Of a DNA stretch of 64,000 nt, positions 7,615-15,812 are shown piece by piece. Position numbers and translations under genes: made by a program. Where the stretch lies: NCBI RefSeq assembly GCF_004341885.1, contig NZ_SLVX01000025.1, forward strand, positions 21,825-85,824, given 5' to 3'. The DNA is from Shinella granuli (lineage in GTDB: Bacteria > Pseudomonadota > Alphaproteobacteria > Rhizobiales > Rhizobiaceae). Position 1 is the stretch's first letter, and each line of letters starts with the position of its first letter. The notes below the pieces were generated by a model. The model did not search any database, was not told where the DNA came from, and worked only from the letters and a program-made list of their open reading frames with translations.

Positions 7615-8877
7615 ATGGACACCACATCGAAGCAACAAACTGCCGGAGCCGCTGCGCTTAAGCATCGGATCGTCATCGTCGGTGGCGGGGCAGCGGGCAT
7701 CACGGTTGCGGCCGAGCTGAAGCGACGGGACGCGAGGCTGGATGTCGCAATCGTGGAACCCTCGGAGGCCCATTCGTACCAGCCGGGTTGGACGCTGGTC
7801 GGTGCGGGCGTGTTCACGCGCAGGCAAACCGAGCGGGAGGAACGCTCGCTGATTCCCAAAGGTGTGACGTGGATCAAAGCAGCCGTCAGCGCCTTCGACC
7901 CGGAGAATAACGTCGTCAGCCTGAGCGACGGCCGAACGCTCGGTTACGACTATCTCGTCGCATGCCCTGGACTGAAGATCGCTTGGGACGCCATCCAGGG
8001 GTTGAGGGATACGCTCGGCAGGAACGGCGTGTGCAGCAACTACCGGGCCGACACGGCGGAATATACCTGGCGCCTCATTCAGGAATTCCAGGGCGGGACC
8101 GCGCTGTTCACCCAGCCGGCAATGCCGATCAAATGTGCCGGCGCCCCGCAGAAGATCATGTACATGATGGCCGATCATCTGCGTCGTCGCGGCAAGCTCG
8201 ATGCCTCGAAGCTGAAATTCTGCCTTGCCGGCGACGCGCTGTTCGGCGTGCCCTTCTTTGTGCCGCCCTTGCAGAAAGCGGTCGACGATTACGGTATCGA
8301 CACCTGCTACCGGCACAACCTCATCGCCATCAACGGACCTGCGAAGGCGGCGTTGTTTTCCGTGACGGACAAGGATGGTGTGGCGCGCGACGTCGAGATG
8401 CGCTTCGACATGATCCATGTTGTCCCGCCGCAGACGGGGCTTGATGTCGTTCGAGACAGTCCGCTGGCGAACGTGGCGGGCTGGATCGAGGTCGATGCGG
8501 CGACGCTCCGGCATGTGCGATATCCGAACGTGTTCTCGCTCGGTGATGCCGCCTCCACCACCAACGCCAAGACGGCGGCGGCCGTCCGCCTCCAGTCTCC
8601 GGTCGTGGTCGCCAATCTGCTGGCGGCGATACAGGGCAAGGACATGGCCGAGGCCTATGATGGCTACGGCTCTTGCCCGCTGACGGTGGCCCTCGGCAAG
8701 ATCGTGCTCGCCGAGTTCGCCTATGGCGGCAAGGTGACGCCAAGCTTTCCGCTCGATCCGCGCGTGCCCCGCAAGAGCATGTGGTACTTGAAGACCAAGT
8801 TTCTGCCGTGGCTCTATTGGTCCCACATGCTCAGAGGCGGCACAATCGACATCAGGCATCGCGAGCGGGGATGGTGA
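7615..8877 (+). CDS. sqr: Sulfide:quinone oxidoreductase
   Basis: A 420-residue flavoprotein that oxidises sulfide to a persulfide and passes electrons to the membrane quinone pool. Seen: the FAD-binding GGGAAG motif near residue 23, the second FAD motif FSLGDAAS, and three well-placed cysteines (Cys117 in VACPGL, Cys140 in GVCSNY, Cys174 in IKCAGAPQK) as in active SQRs. The RBS GGGAGG lies nine bases before the ATG. It is divergent from blh, which would act on its persulfide product. A convergent dsbA copy follows. Confidence 0.88.
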   Translation: MDTTSKQQTAGAAALKHRIVIVGGGAAGITVAAELKRRDARLDVAIVEPSEAHSYQPGWTLVGAGVFTRRQTEREERSLIPKGVTWIKAAVSAFDPENNVVSLSDGRTLGYDYLVACPGLKIAWDAIQGLRDTLGRNGVCSNYRADTAEYTWRLIQEFQGGTALFTQPAMPIKCAGAPQKIMYMMADHLRRRGKLDASKLKFCLAGDALFGVPFFVPPLQKAVDDYGIDTCYRHNLIAINGPAKAALFSVTDKDGVARDVEMRFDMIHVVPPQTGLDVVRDSPLANVAGWIEVDAATLRHVRYPNVFSLGDAASTTNAKTAAAVRLQSPVVVANLLAAIQGKDMAEAYDGYGSCPLTVALGKIVLAEFAYGGKVTPSFPLDPRVPRKSMWYLKTKFLPWLYWSHMLRGGTIDIRHRERGW

Positions 8878-8891
8878 GCGCGGGACCCGGC

Positions 8892-9530
8892 TCACTGCTC
8901 CCCGGCTTGCTTCTTGCGCGCATCCGAGACGACCTGCTTGAAACCTTGATAGTCGAGCGTCGAGGTCTGGAACGGGCCGACGAGGTAAGCCGGCGTGCCC
9001 GAGAACCCGATGGCATCGGCCTGCGCCATGTTGCGCTTGATGAGGGCGTCGATTTCCGCGGACTTGGCCTTCATGTCGGCGTCGAGACGAGCCATGTCGA
9101 TGCCTGCGGACTGGAGGCCCTGCCGCATCTTGTCTTTTGGAACGCCTACGCCGGGGATGCCCATCAGGGCATGGTGCGCGACGTCGTACTTACCCTGATA
9201 TTTGGCGGCGAGCGCCATCATCGCGCCGTCGATCGAGGTCGGCCGGATGACAGGCCAATCCTTGTAGACGAGCCTGATTTTGCCGTCCTCCTTGACGACG
9301 CGATCAAGGTCGGGCGCGGATTTTTTGCAGAACGGGCAATTGTAGTCGAGGAAGGCCACGATGGTGACGTCGCCTTTCGGGTTGCCCGCAACGGGCGCAG
9401 CCGGGTCGTTGAGGATCATTTCCTTAGACACGTCGGCATTCTGCCCGAGAGCCGTGCGGTGCATGAGAGGCACCGCCAGGGCCGCGCCCCCCAATGTGAT
9501 CATGGCGCCGCGACGCGTGAGAGTAGGCAT
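8892..9530 (-). CDS. DsbA-family thiol:disulfide oxidoreductase (second copy)
   Basis: A 212-residue exported thioredoxin-fold protein with a TRRGAMITLGG twin-arginine-like start, the motif CPFC at residues 65-68 within AFLDYNCPFCKKS, and cis-proline SGTPAYLV. It is related to the copy at 2761-3360 but clearly diverged. Divergent from the response regulator at 9664; the shared promoter region carries a CTTAAG double site (71 bp upstream of this gene). It is likely to act in periplasmic disulfide formation, perhaps protecting against sulfide or copper-type thiol stress (inference). Confidence 0.85.
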   Translation of the reverse strand: MPTLTRRGAMITLGGAALAVPLMHRTALGQNADVSKEMILNDPAAPVAGNPKGDVTIVAFLDYNCPFCKKSAPDLDRVVKEDGKIRLVYKDWPVIRPTSIDGAMMALAAKYQGKYDVAHHALMGIPGVGVPKDKMRQGLQSAGIDMARLDADMKAKSAEIDALIKRNMAQADAIGFSGTPAYLVGPFQTSTLDYQGFKQVVSDARKKQAGEQ

Positions 9531-9600
9531 ACGGGATCTCCTTTTCGTGTGAGCCGGACAGGGTGGGACCCTGCCTGGACGCGAGACCCGCGCCCGTCAC

Positions 9601-9617
9601 CTTAAGGCTGGCTTAAG
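9601..9617. promoter_or_regulatory. CTTAAG-N5-CTTAAG site between dsbA2 and the two-component genes
   Basis: CTTAAG at 9601-9606 and 9612-9617 in the divergent space between the second dsbA (start 9530) and the response regulator (start 9664, 47 bp away). It could serve both directions, which suggests autoregulation of the two-component system. Confidence 0.65.
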
Positions 9618-9663
9618 GTCGGCGGCAGATTGCGGTTGTTCTGTTGAAGTCGAGCAGGTTACG

Positions 9664-10329
9664 ATGAGAGTTTTGGTAGTCGAAGACGACGCAGTATTGA
9701 TGAACGGGTTGCAAGTTGGCCTCGGCCTGGCCGGCTTCACTGTGGACGCCGTTTCCACCTGCGTGGATGCCTCGGCTGCGCTGCGCAGCTCGGCCTTCGA
9801 TGCGGTGGTTCTCGATCTGATGCTTCCGGACGGGTCCGGTCTCGACGTTCTGAACGAGCTTCGAGGACGGGCGGTGGGAACGCCGGTGCTGCTGCTGACC
9901 GCGCGTGACAGCATCCCCGACCGCATTGCCGGTCTCGATGCCGGCGCAGACGACTATCTCGGCAAACCCTTCGACCTGAACGAGGTCGCCGCCCGTCTGA
10001 GGGCCTTGACGAGACGGGGCAACGGCGGCGCCTCGGCTTGCCGCATCTGGCGCGATCTGCGCCTCGACCCTGCGACGATGGCGGTCTCGAAATCGGGCGA
10101 GGGTGTGCGGCTCTCCCGCCGCGAGTTCTCCATTCTGCACGCGCTGATGGAGCGGCCGGGCCAGATCCTGTCGAAATCGCAGCTCGAGGACCGGCTCTAT
10201 GGTTGGCAGGAGGACGTGGAGAGCAACACGATCGAGGTTCACATCCACAATCTGCGACAGAAGCTCGGCCCTGGCGTCATCGAAACCGTGCGCGGGGTGG
10301 GCTACAGGCTGGCGGAGGACAGCATATGA
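9664..10329 (+). CDS. OmpR/PmrA-QseB-type response regulator
   Basis: A 221-residue DNA-binding response regulator. Seen: a receiver domain (1-112) with the acidic pair EDD at 7-9, phospho-acceptor Asp51 in VVLDLMLPDG, and the conserved lysine in LGKPFDL; then a winged-helix domain (about 125-218) with SRREFSILHAL and the recognition region NTIEVHIHNLRQKLG. The subfamily is like PmrA/QseB/TctD, whose known sites are CTTAA-type direct repeats spaced by one turn; four sites of that form lie in this cargo region, one of them 47 bp upstream of this gene. Its stop overlaps the kinase start (ATGA). Confidence 0.88.
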   Translation: MRVLVVEDDAVLMNGLQVGLGLAGFTVDAVSTCVDASAALRSSAFDAVVLDLMLPDGSGLDVLNELRGRAVGTPVLLLTARDSIPDRIAGLDAGADDYLGKPFDLNEVAARLRALTRRGNGGASACRIWRDLRLDPATMAVSKSGEGVRLSRREFSILHALMERPGQILSKSQLEDRLYGWQEDVESNTIEVHIHNLRQKLGPGVIETVRGVGYRLAEDSI

Positions 10330-11774
10330 AATCGATCCGAAGCCGGCTCTTCATGATCCTGATGATCACGACGGGCGTCGTTTGGATGTCGGCGATCGCC
10401 TGGATCTATCTCAGCACGCGAGCCGAGGTGGAACGCGTCCTCGATGCTCGCCTGATCGAGGCGGCGCGTATGGTGAGTTCGCTGATCACCAGCCAGGAGA
10501 TCGATCCGAAGCGCGCAGCCCAGATTCCGGCCGTCGAGCCGACGATGCATGCGTCTTATGATAGGCAGCTATCCTGCCAAATATGGGCGCTGGACGGCAC
10601 CTTGGTGGGCCGCTCCGACGCGGCCCCGGCAACGCCGCTGTCTGATGCACAGGACGGCTTTTCCGAGACCCTTATCGGGGGCGAAACCTGGCGCGTCTAT
10701 GCGGTGGTCAACACCGATCTCGGCATGCGAGTCCTCGTCGGAGACAATATGCGCGTTCGCGATCGGCTGGTGGCCGATGTGATCCGGGGTCTTGCACTGC
10801 CTGCATTGCTGATCTTGCCGATCCTGGCCGGGCTGATTTGGCTGAGCGTGAGGAAAGGTCTCGGTCCCCTCAACAACATGGCTCACGCGCTGGAGACGCG
10901 GTCCGCCTCCGATCTGAGCGCCCTGCCCGACGTCGATACGCCTTCCGAGATCAAGCCGGTCATCCGCTCGCTCAACGGTCTCTTCGGGCGGGTGCATGCG
11001 GCCCGAGAACGGGAGCGCGATTTTACAGCCTTCGCAGCGCATGAGCTGCGTACGCCGATCGCCGGACTGAAGACTCAGGCGCAGGTGGCGCTCGGGAGCG
11101 AGGATCCGGGCATTCGTGCGAACGCCCTGCGTCAGATCGTGGTCGGCGTGGACCGGACGTCTCGGCTGATGCGACAGCTCACCGACCTGACGAATGCCGA
11201 AAGGGGCGAGACCGACAGCGACAATCATCGTGTCAATTTGGGCAAATTGGCCAGCCGGCTCGCAGATGACATCCGCCAGCACTACCCGGGCGCTGCGCTC
11301 CTCGAGATCGACGAAAAACTGCATGACATAGACCTTGATATCGATCCGTCACTGTTCATGCTCGCGACGCGGAACCTCATGGAAAATGCCGTTCTGCATT
11401 CCCGCGTTGAAAGCCCTGTCCATTGTGGCATGAGGCTTGAAGGCGACGGCGTCGCACTGACGATCGACGACAGCGGACCGGGAATACCTGAAGACGAACT
11501 GCCCAAGGTTTGCGAGAGGTTCTATCGCGGTCGCAACAAGACCGCGATGGGAAGTGGGCTGGGCCTCGCGATTGCCGACCTCGCGGCGAAGCGGCTCGGC
11601 GGGAGCCTGTCTCTGAAAAACCGTCCAGAGGGAGGTTTCCGCGCTGAACTGCACCTCAACGCCGCTCCAAGTTCGACAACGCCCCGCGGCGAGTTCCGCC
11701 ACAACGACGGGGAGCTATCGCCCCTCCCGGTTGTGGCGGATGCGAAGGGGGATAGGCTCGCTCATGAGAGATAG
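10326..11774 (+). CDS. Sensor histidine kinase
   Basis: A 482-residue inner-membrane kinase paired with the response regulator by a four-base overlap. Seen: a membrane segment at about 10-30, a periplasmic sensor region with one cysteine (Cys84), a second membrane segment at about 155-175, a HAMP-like linker, the phospho-acceptor His239 in FAAHELRTPIAG, and an ATP-binding domain with NLMENAVLHS, DSGPGIP and GSGLGLAI. The signal is unknown; the regulated dsb genes suggest envelope thiol or metal stress. The 3' end overlaps the LysR gene by 11 bases. Confidence 0.88.
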   Translation: MKSIRSRLFMILMITTGVVWMSAIAWIYLSTRAEVERVLDARLIEAARMVSSLITSQEIDPKRAAQIPAVEPTMHASYDRQLSCQIWALDGTLVGRSDAAPATPLSDAQDGFSETLIGGETWRVYAVVNTDLGMRVLVGDNMRVRDRLVADVIRGLALPALLILPILAGLIWLSVRKGLGPLNNMAHALETRSASDLSALPDVDTPSEIKPVIRSLNGLFGRVHAARERERDFTAFAAHELRTPIAGLKTQAQVALGSEDPGIRANALRQIVVGVDRTSRLMRQLTDLTNAERGETDSDNHRVNLGKLASRLADDIRQHYPGAALLEIDEKLHDIDLDIDPSLFMLATRNLMENAVLHSRVESPVHCGMRLEGDGVALTIDDSGPGIPEDELPKVCERFYRGRNKTAMGSGLGLAIADLAAKRLGGSLSLKNRPEGGFRAELHLNAAPSSTTPRGEFRHNDGELSPLPVVADAKGDRLAHER

Positions 11775-12714
11775 GCTCGCGAAGCGCCGCGAGGCAATCG
11801 ATGTACGCCATCTCTGCTACTTCGTGGCAGCGGCCGAGCAGGGCAGCTTTAGAAAAGCCGGCGCGGCTTCAGGGGTGCAGGAGTCGGCGATCAGCCGATC
11901 TATACGAGACCTCGAAGATCAGGTTGGCGCCTCACTGTTCCATCGGCGTAGCAGCGGCGTCACCCTCACTTACGCTGGGCAGCGCTTTCTCCCTCAGGCG
12001 CGTCGCATTCTTCGGGATATCGGTCACAGCGTTGAGGACGTGGCGAGGATCGGGCGTGTAGAGAACGGGCGGCTTAAGATCGGAATATTCTCGTCCCTAG
12101 CGTCAGGCTTTCTGGCGAATCTGCTGCTCGCTTACGACAGCGCCCATGCGAAGGTCCATATAGAGTTCATCGAAGGAAATCCTGACGAACATATCGCGGC
12201 GGTGCGTCAATTCCAGATCGACGTCGCGTTCTTGACCGGCACACGGGTCTGGCCGGGGTGTGAAACAGACCAGCTTTGGTTCGAACGGGTGTTTGTCGTG
12301 CTTCCCGAAGGGCATGCGCTTTCTGAGAAACCGGTGGTGGGCTGGAGTGACCTCACCATGGAGCAATTTATCGTCAGTGATGTCGCGCCCGGCCCTGAGA
12401 TTCACGACTACCTCGTAAAGCGACTCGCTGATCTGGGTCATCATCCGTACATACAGCCTCAGTCAGTCGGGAGAGATAATCTTCTCTCGCTCGTAGCTGT
12501 TGGACGTGGCCTGACGGTCGTCAGTGAAGCGATGGCGGCAGCACGGCTTCCGGGGATCACCTATCGACCCATTGTCGATGAAATTCTTCCTTTCAGCGCG
12601 ATCTGGTCTGCCAGGAATGATAACCCGGCATTTCGCAGCTTGCTAAGCATGGCAAGGAAGATGTCGAAATCAGCAATAGCCTACATGATGCTGGTGCTCA
12701 CTCTGCCCATTTGA
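11764..12714 (+). CDS. LysR-family transcriptional regulator
   Basis: A 316-residue regulator with an N-terminal helix-turn-helix (VRHLCYFVAAAEQGSFRKAG, then ESAISRSIRDLEDQVG) and a C-terminal effector-binding domain. The ATG at 11764 lies inside the kinase 3' end in another frame; an earlier in-frame ATG at 11731 is less likely because it only adds kinase-overlapping sequence. A LysR gene in this spot, convergent with the trb operon, is usual in alphaproteobacterial elements with this trb layout. Its target is unknown. Confidence 0.8.
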   Translation: MRDRLAKRREAIDVRHLCYFVAAAEQGSFRKAGAASGVQESAISRSIRDLEDQVGASLFHRRSSGVTLTYAGQRFLPQARRILRDIGHSVEDVARIGRVENGRLKIGIFSSLASGFLANLLLAYDSAHAKVHIEFIEGNPDEHIAAVRQFQIDVAFLTGTRVWPGCETDQLWFERVFVVLPEGHALSEKPVVGWSDLTMEQFIVSDVAPGPEIHDYLVKRLADLGHHPYIQPQSVGRDNLLSLVAVGRGLTVVSEAMAAARLPGITYRPIVDEILPFSAIWSARNDNPAFRSLLSMARKMSKSAIAYMMLVLTLPI

Positions 12715-12767
12715 ACTGTTGTTCCAAATAGCGCTCGGTCATGGTTGCAGATCTCAATTATCCTCTT

Positions 12768-12986
12768 CTAGGGCAGACGCCGCGCCTTGGCGAACCCGCG
12801 ATCGGTTGCGATGAACCGATCAAGCATTGGTACGATCAAGCGCACCGGATCAGCGACAGATTGGCCCGACTCACGCGCCAGGATTTCGGCATAGGCGATG
12901 AGATCACGGTGGAGTTGTGCGGGCAATTCCACCGTGACTTTGACGGGCTTATCGTCGGCGATCGGTCCAAGTTTCAGTTTTGCCAC
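12768..12986 (-). CDS. DUF2274-type small protein at the end of the trb operon
   Basis: A 72-residue protein with a ribbon-helix-helix-like pattern (KVTVELPAQLHRDLIAYAEILARESG). It regularly follows trbI in alphaproteobacterial conjugation clusters (family DUF2274); the function is not known. It starts at GTG 12986, two bases beyond the trbI stop, with AGAGG seven bases upstream. It is the last gene of the operon and convergent with the LysR gene. Confidence 0.72.
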   Translation of the reverse strand: MAKLKLGPIADDKPVKVTVELPAQLHRDLIAYAEILARESGQSVADPVRLIVPMLDRFIATDRGFAKARRLP

Positions 12987-12988
12987 AG

Positions 12989-14146
12989 TCAGCCTCTGTA
13001 GGGTTCAAGGACGAGATCGCGCGTGACGATAACGCGAACGGGGAAGCCCGGCCGGATGGTCAACGTCGGTGCGACCTGCAATTGGCGCCGGACGATCTGC
13101 TGACCGGCGTCGTTGATGGTGTCCTGTGCGCCGTCGCGGATAGCGCGGACCAGGCGGTCCTCATCGCTGACCGCCAGTTCCGTGCCGACCGCGAGCAGCG
13201 TGGAGAGACCGGCCGCTTTGGCGAGATCCCACCAGTGATAATCGACCCCATCCTCGAGACCAGCGTATCCTTGCGTGTCGGCGCCCGGCTGGCGTTCGAG
13301 GACGATGGAGCGGCCGTTCGGGAAGATCAGCCGGTTCCAGACCAGCAGCGCCCGTCTTTGCCCGAACTGCACGTTGTTGTCGTACTGGCCGACAATCCGC
13401 GTGCCTTGCGGGATCAGAAGCAATCTGCCGGTCGGACTGTCGTAGATGTTTTCCGTCACCTGCGCAGTGATCTGGCCAGGCAGATCGGAGCGAATGCCGG
13501 TGATGAGCGCGGCTGAGATCACCGCCCCGGCCTGAAGGATGAACGGCGAAGCCGGAGCTATGACCCGATCCGATGATGTGGTCCGGCGATCAACCGGTGC
13601 ATTCAGAAACGCAAGCTGCCGATCCTGGGCGGTCTGCTGACCGGATTGCCCCGCGAGCCCGGCGAGATCGAAGCCGGGAACGTTCGGCATGGTTGAGCCG
13701 CCGGGTGTCGTCGCTGTCGAGCCGGGTTGGGTCTGAAAGAACACGCGGCTGGTGCGCGCAGCCTCTTCCTCGGCCCGCCGGCGCTGCTCAGCCTCGTCAA
13801 CGGTCGGTGTTGTGATCGTCGGCGGGACCACGGGCTGGCCCCGGTTCTGGGCGTCGAGGATCGGGCGGCCGAGATCACCGGGCAGCGGCGGGCCGAGAAC
13901 AGGTCCGGTATAGTCGCGCGGAAGGCCGGCGAGGCCATCTGCGGTCTGGCGATTGTTGGTCGAATAAAGTTCTTCGCCGCCTTGACCTCCATCGCGGGTC
14001 TGGAGTGCGTAGATTAGCGCGCCGCCGATGCCAACGAGCCCGACGGCCGTAATGCTTGCCAACACCCTCCGCGAAAGGCGCGTGACGCGCGGTGCCTCGG
14101 CGCGAAGACGCATGGGAGCTGTATTGTCGGTATTGTTCTCGCTCAC
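12989..14146 (-). CDS. trbI: Conjugal transfer protein TrbI (VirB10-like)
   Basis: A 385-residue component of the mating-pair-formation core complex. Seen: one N-terminal membrane segment (about residues 24-46), a long proline/glutamine-rich periplasmic linker, and a C-terminal VirB10/TrbI beta-barrel domain with the family patterns LIPQGTRIVGQYDN and RLIFPNGRSIVLER. It spans the inner to outer membrane and joins TrbG (VirB9). GTG start at 14146 overlapping the trbG stop by four bases (GTGA), with GGGAGA upstream. Confidence 0.9.
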   Translation of the reverse strand: MSENNTDNTAPMRLRAEAPRVTRLSRRVLASITAVGLVGIGGALIYALQTRDGGQGGEELYSTNNRQTADGLAGLPRDYTGPVLGPPLPGDLGRPILDAQNRGQPVVPPTITTPTVDEAEQRRRAEEEAARTSRVFFQTQPGSTATTPGGSTMPNVPGFDLAGLAGQSGQQTAQDRQLAFLNAPVDRRTTSSDRVIAPASPFILQAGAVISAALITGIRSDLPGQITAQVTENIYDSPTGRLLLIPQGTRIVGQYDNNVQFGQRRALLVWNRLIFPNGRSIVLERQPGADTQGYAGLEDGVDYHWWDLAKAAGLSTLLAVGTELAVSDEDRLVRAIRDGAQDTINDAGQQIVRRQLQVAPTLTIRPGFPVRVIVTRDLVLEPYRG

Positions 14147-15126
14147 GATGCGGGTCTCCCGTCGGTGCGGACAATCCTGACGACCTGCTGTTTGTCGCCG
14201 CCGCCAAGGCGGAGCTCGGCAGCGCCGAACAGGCGATCGACGATCAGGATGTGCTGGTGAATACGGCTGTTGACGAGTTGCGCTTCGCCATCGGGACCGA
14301 TGACGAAGATCGGCGGCATTTCGCCCTGGACGATCCCGCGCGGAAACTCGACGTAGACCCTGCGGCCGTCGTCATAGACGGAGACGGGTTTCCAGGGCGG
14401 ATTCCCGCCGGTCAAACCGTATCGGTAGTTGCGGGCCGCAACGGCCGGGATGACCGGCGTCGCCGGAATGCTCTGGCCTTGACCGGCGCGCGGCCGCGGA
14501 TAGGACCAGGCGACGGACGGCATATAGGGCTTCGCGCCGGAACGCAGCTCGATCATGTAAACACGCCGGTCTGTAGTCACGACGAGATTGGTCGTGATGT
14601 CCGGCCGGGAAGGCTTCACGAGAATATGGACGCGGCGGGTCGTTCCGCTGCCGCTCTCGGTGTCGCCGATAATCCAGCGGGCGGTATCGCCAGCCGCGAT
14701 CGGTCCGGCCCCTGTCAGCGACTCTCCCGGTTCCAGCGCGATGTCGGTGATCTGCCCAGGAGCCGCGTAGACCTGATAGAGCGCTCCTTCCGACCAGGGA
14801 TATACCTGGATCGCGTTGAAGTAGCCCTCTCGGCGCGGCTGCACGCGAGCGGCAGCGTTGGCGTTCTCGACGCGAGCGACTGGTGTGCTGGCCGCCGTGC
14901 CGCCCTTTGCCGGCGTCCAGGCCGGAGGGATGTGGATCGGACGGGGCCGATCGTCCGTCACCGATGCCGGAACGGCCGGCAAAGCCGGAACATCTCGATC
15001 GTAGCTGATCTCCGGCGGCTTTTGCGGCGTGGCACAACCAGCCAACGCGGTGGCGGAAAGCAGCAGAACCGGGAGTACGGATTTACGGAAAACCGGAATG
15101 GCGGGGTTACGGAAAGCCGATTTCAT
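14143..15126 (-). CDS. trbG: Conjugal transfer protein TrbG (VirB9-like)
   Basis: A 327-residue outer-membrane-complex protein. Seen: a lipoprotein signal (LLLSATALAGC), then the VirB9/TrbG domain with FNAIQVYPWSEGALYQVYAAPGQITDIALEPGE. It forms the outer ring of the type IV secretion core with TrbI. ATG at 15126 overlaps the trbF stop (ATGA); the in-frame extension to 15288 is rejected because it lies in trbF and lacks the signal. Confidence 0.9.
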   Translation of the reverse strand: MKSAFRNPAIPVFRKSVLPVLLLSATALAGCATPQKPPEISYDRDVPALPAVPASVTDDRPRPIHIPPAWTPAKGGTAASTPVARVENANAAARVQPRREGYFNAIQVYPWSEGALYQVYAAPGQITDIALEPGESLTGAGPIAAGDTARWIIGDTESGSGTTRRVHILVKPSRPDITTNLVVTTDRRVYMIELRSGAKPYMPSVAWSYPRPRAGQGQSIPATPVIPAVAARNYRYGLTGGNPPWKPVSVYDDGRRVYVEFPRGIVQGEMPPIFVIGPDGEAQLVNSRIHQHILIVDRLFGAAELRLGGGDKQQVVRIVRTDGRPAS

Positions 15127-15812
15127 TGGCTCATCTCCCGCGACCAGTTGATGGCGTTGATGTAAATTCCGAGCGGATTGACCTTCAGCCGCTCGGCATC
15201 GCGCGGAGGCTGGATGACGATGGTCAGGATCGCGGTCCATCGCTCGGTCGCGCCGAGCTGGCCATTCTCGAAATGCCGTTGCGTCCACGCGACGCGGAAG
15301 CTGTCCGGAGAAGCGCGGATGACGCTGGAAACCTCGACGGCGATCTGCTGCTTGCCGACCTTCGTGAAGGGATCGTTGGCGCGGGCATAGTCGTTAAGCG
15401 CAGCCGCGCCCCGATCAGTCGTCCACTCATAGGCCCTGAGCCAGTTCTGGCGGACGATGATCGGATCGGCGGGAATGCTTCTGGTCTGCTCGATGAAGCG
15501 TGCGAGATGCCACGCCACCTGTGGATCGGTCGGACGATAGTCCGCCGCGGCCGGGGCGACGGTCTGGGCCTGACCCAGATTGTCTACTTGAACCACCCAG
15601 GGAACCACTGTCCCACGCGCGGACTGATAGACCAGCGCGGAAGCGAAGCCCGCTGACAGGATCAGCGAACCGAACGCCATGTAGCGCCAGTTCCTCGCCT
15701 GCACGCGCGCTGACCCAAGACGTTCGTCCCAGACTTGTGCGGCCTTCTGGTAAGGTGTTTCCGGTTGAGGTGTCTTGCCGTAATGCACGGCCGGTCGTTT
15801 GAAGAGATTCAT
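15123..15812 (-). CDS. trbF: Conjugal transfer protein TrbF (VirB8-like)
   Basis: A 229-residue inner-membrane assembly protein. One membrane segment near residues 45-65 (YMAFGSLILSAGFASALVYQ) is followed by a periplasmic VirB8/TrbF domain with a conserved middle region (LARFIEQTRSIPADPIIVRQ). VirB8 proteins are assembly hubs for the secretion channel. Its start overlaps the trbL stop. Confidence 0.9.
   Translation of the reverse strand: MNLFKRPAVHYGKTPQPETPYQKAAQVWDERLGSARVQARNWRYMAFGSLILSAGFASALVYQSARGTVVPWVVQVDNLGQAQTVAPAAADYRPTDPQVAWHLARFIEQTRSIPADPIIVRQNWLRAYEWTTDRGAAALNDYARANDPFTKVGKQQIAVEVSSVIRASPDSFRVAWTQRHFENGQLGATERWTAILTIVIQPPRDAERLKVNPLGIYINAINWSREMSQ

Noticed and set aside
7528..8895. 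Minus-strand ORF of 455 aa covering sqr
   Set aside because: sqr on the plus strand has FAD motifs and an RBS; the antisense product has no pattern.
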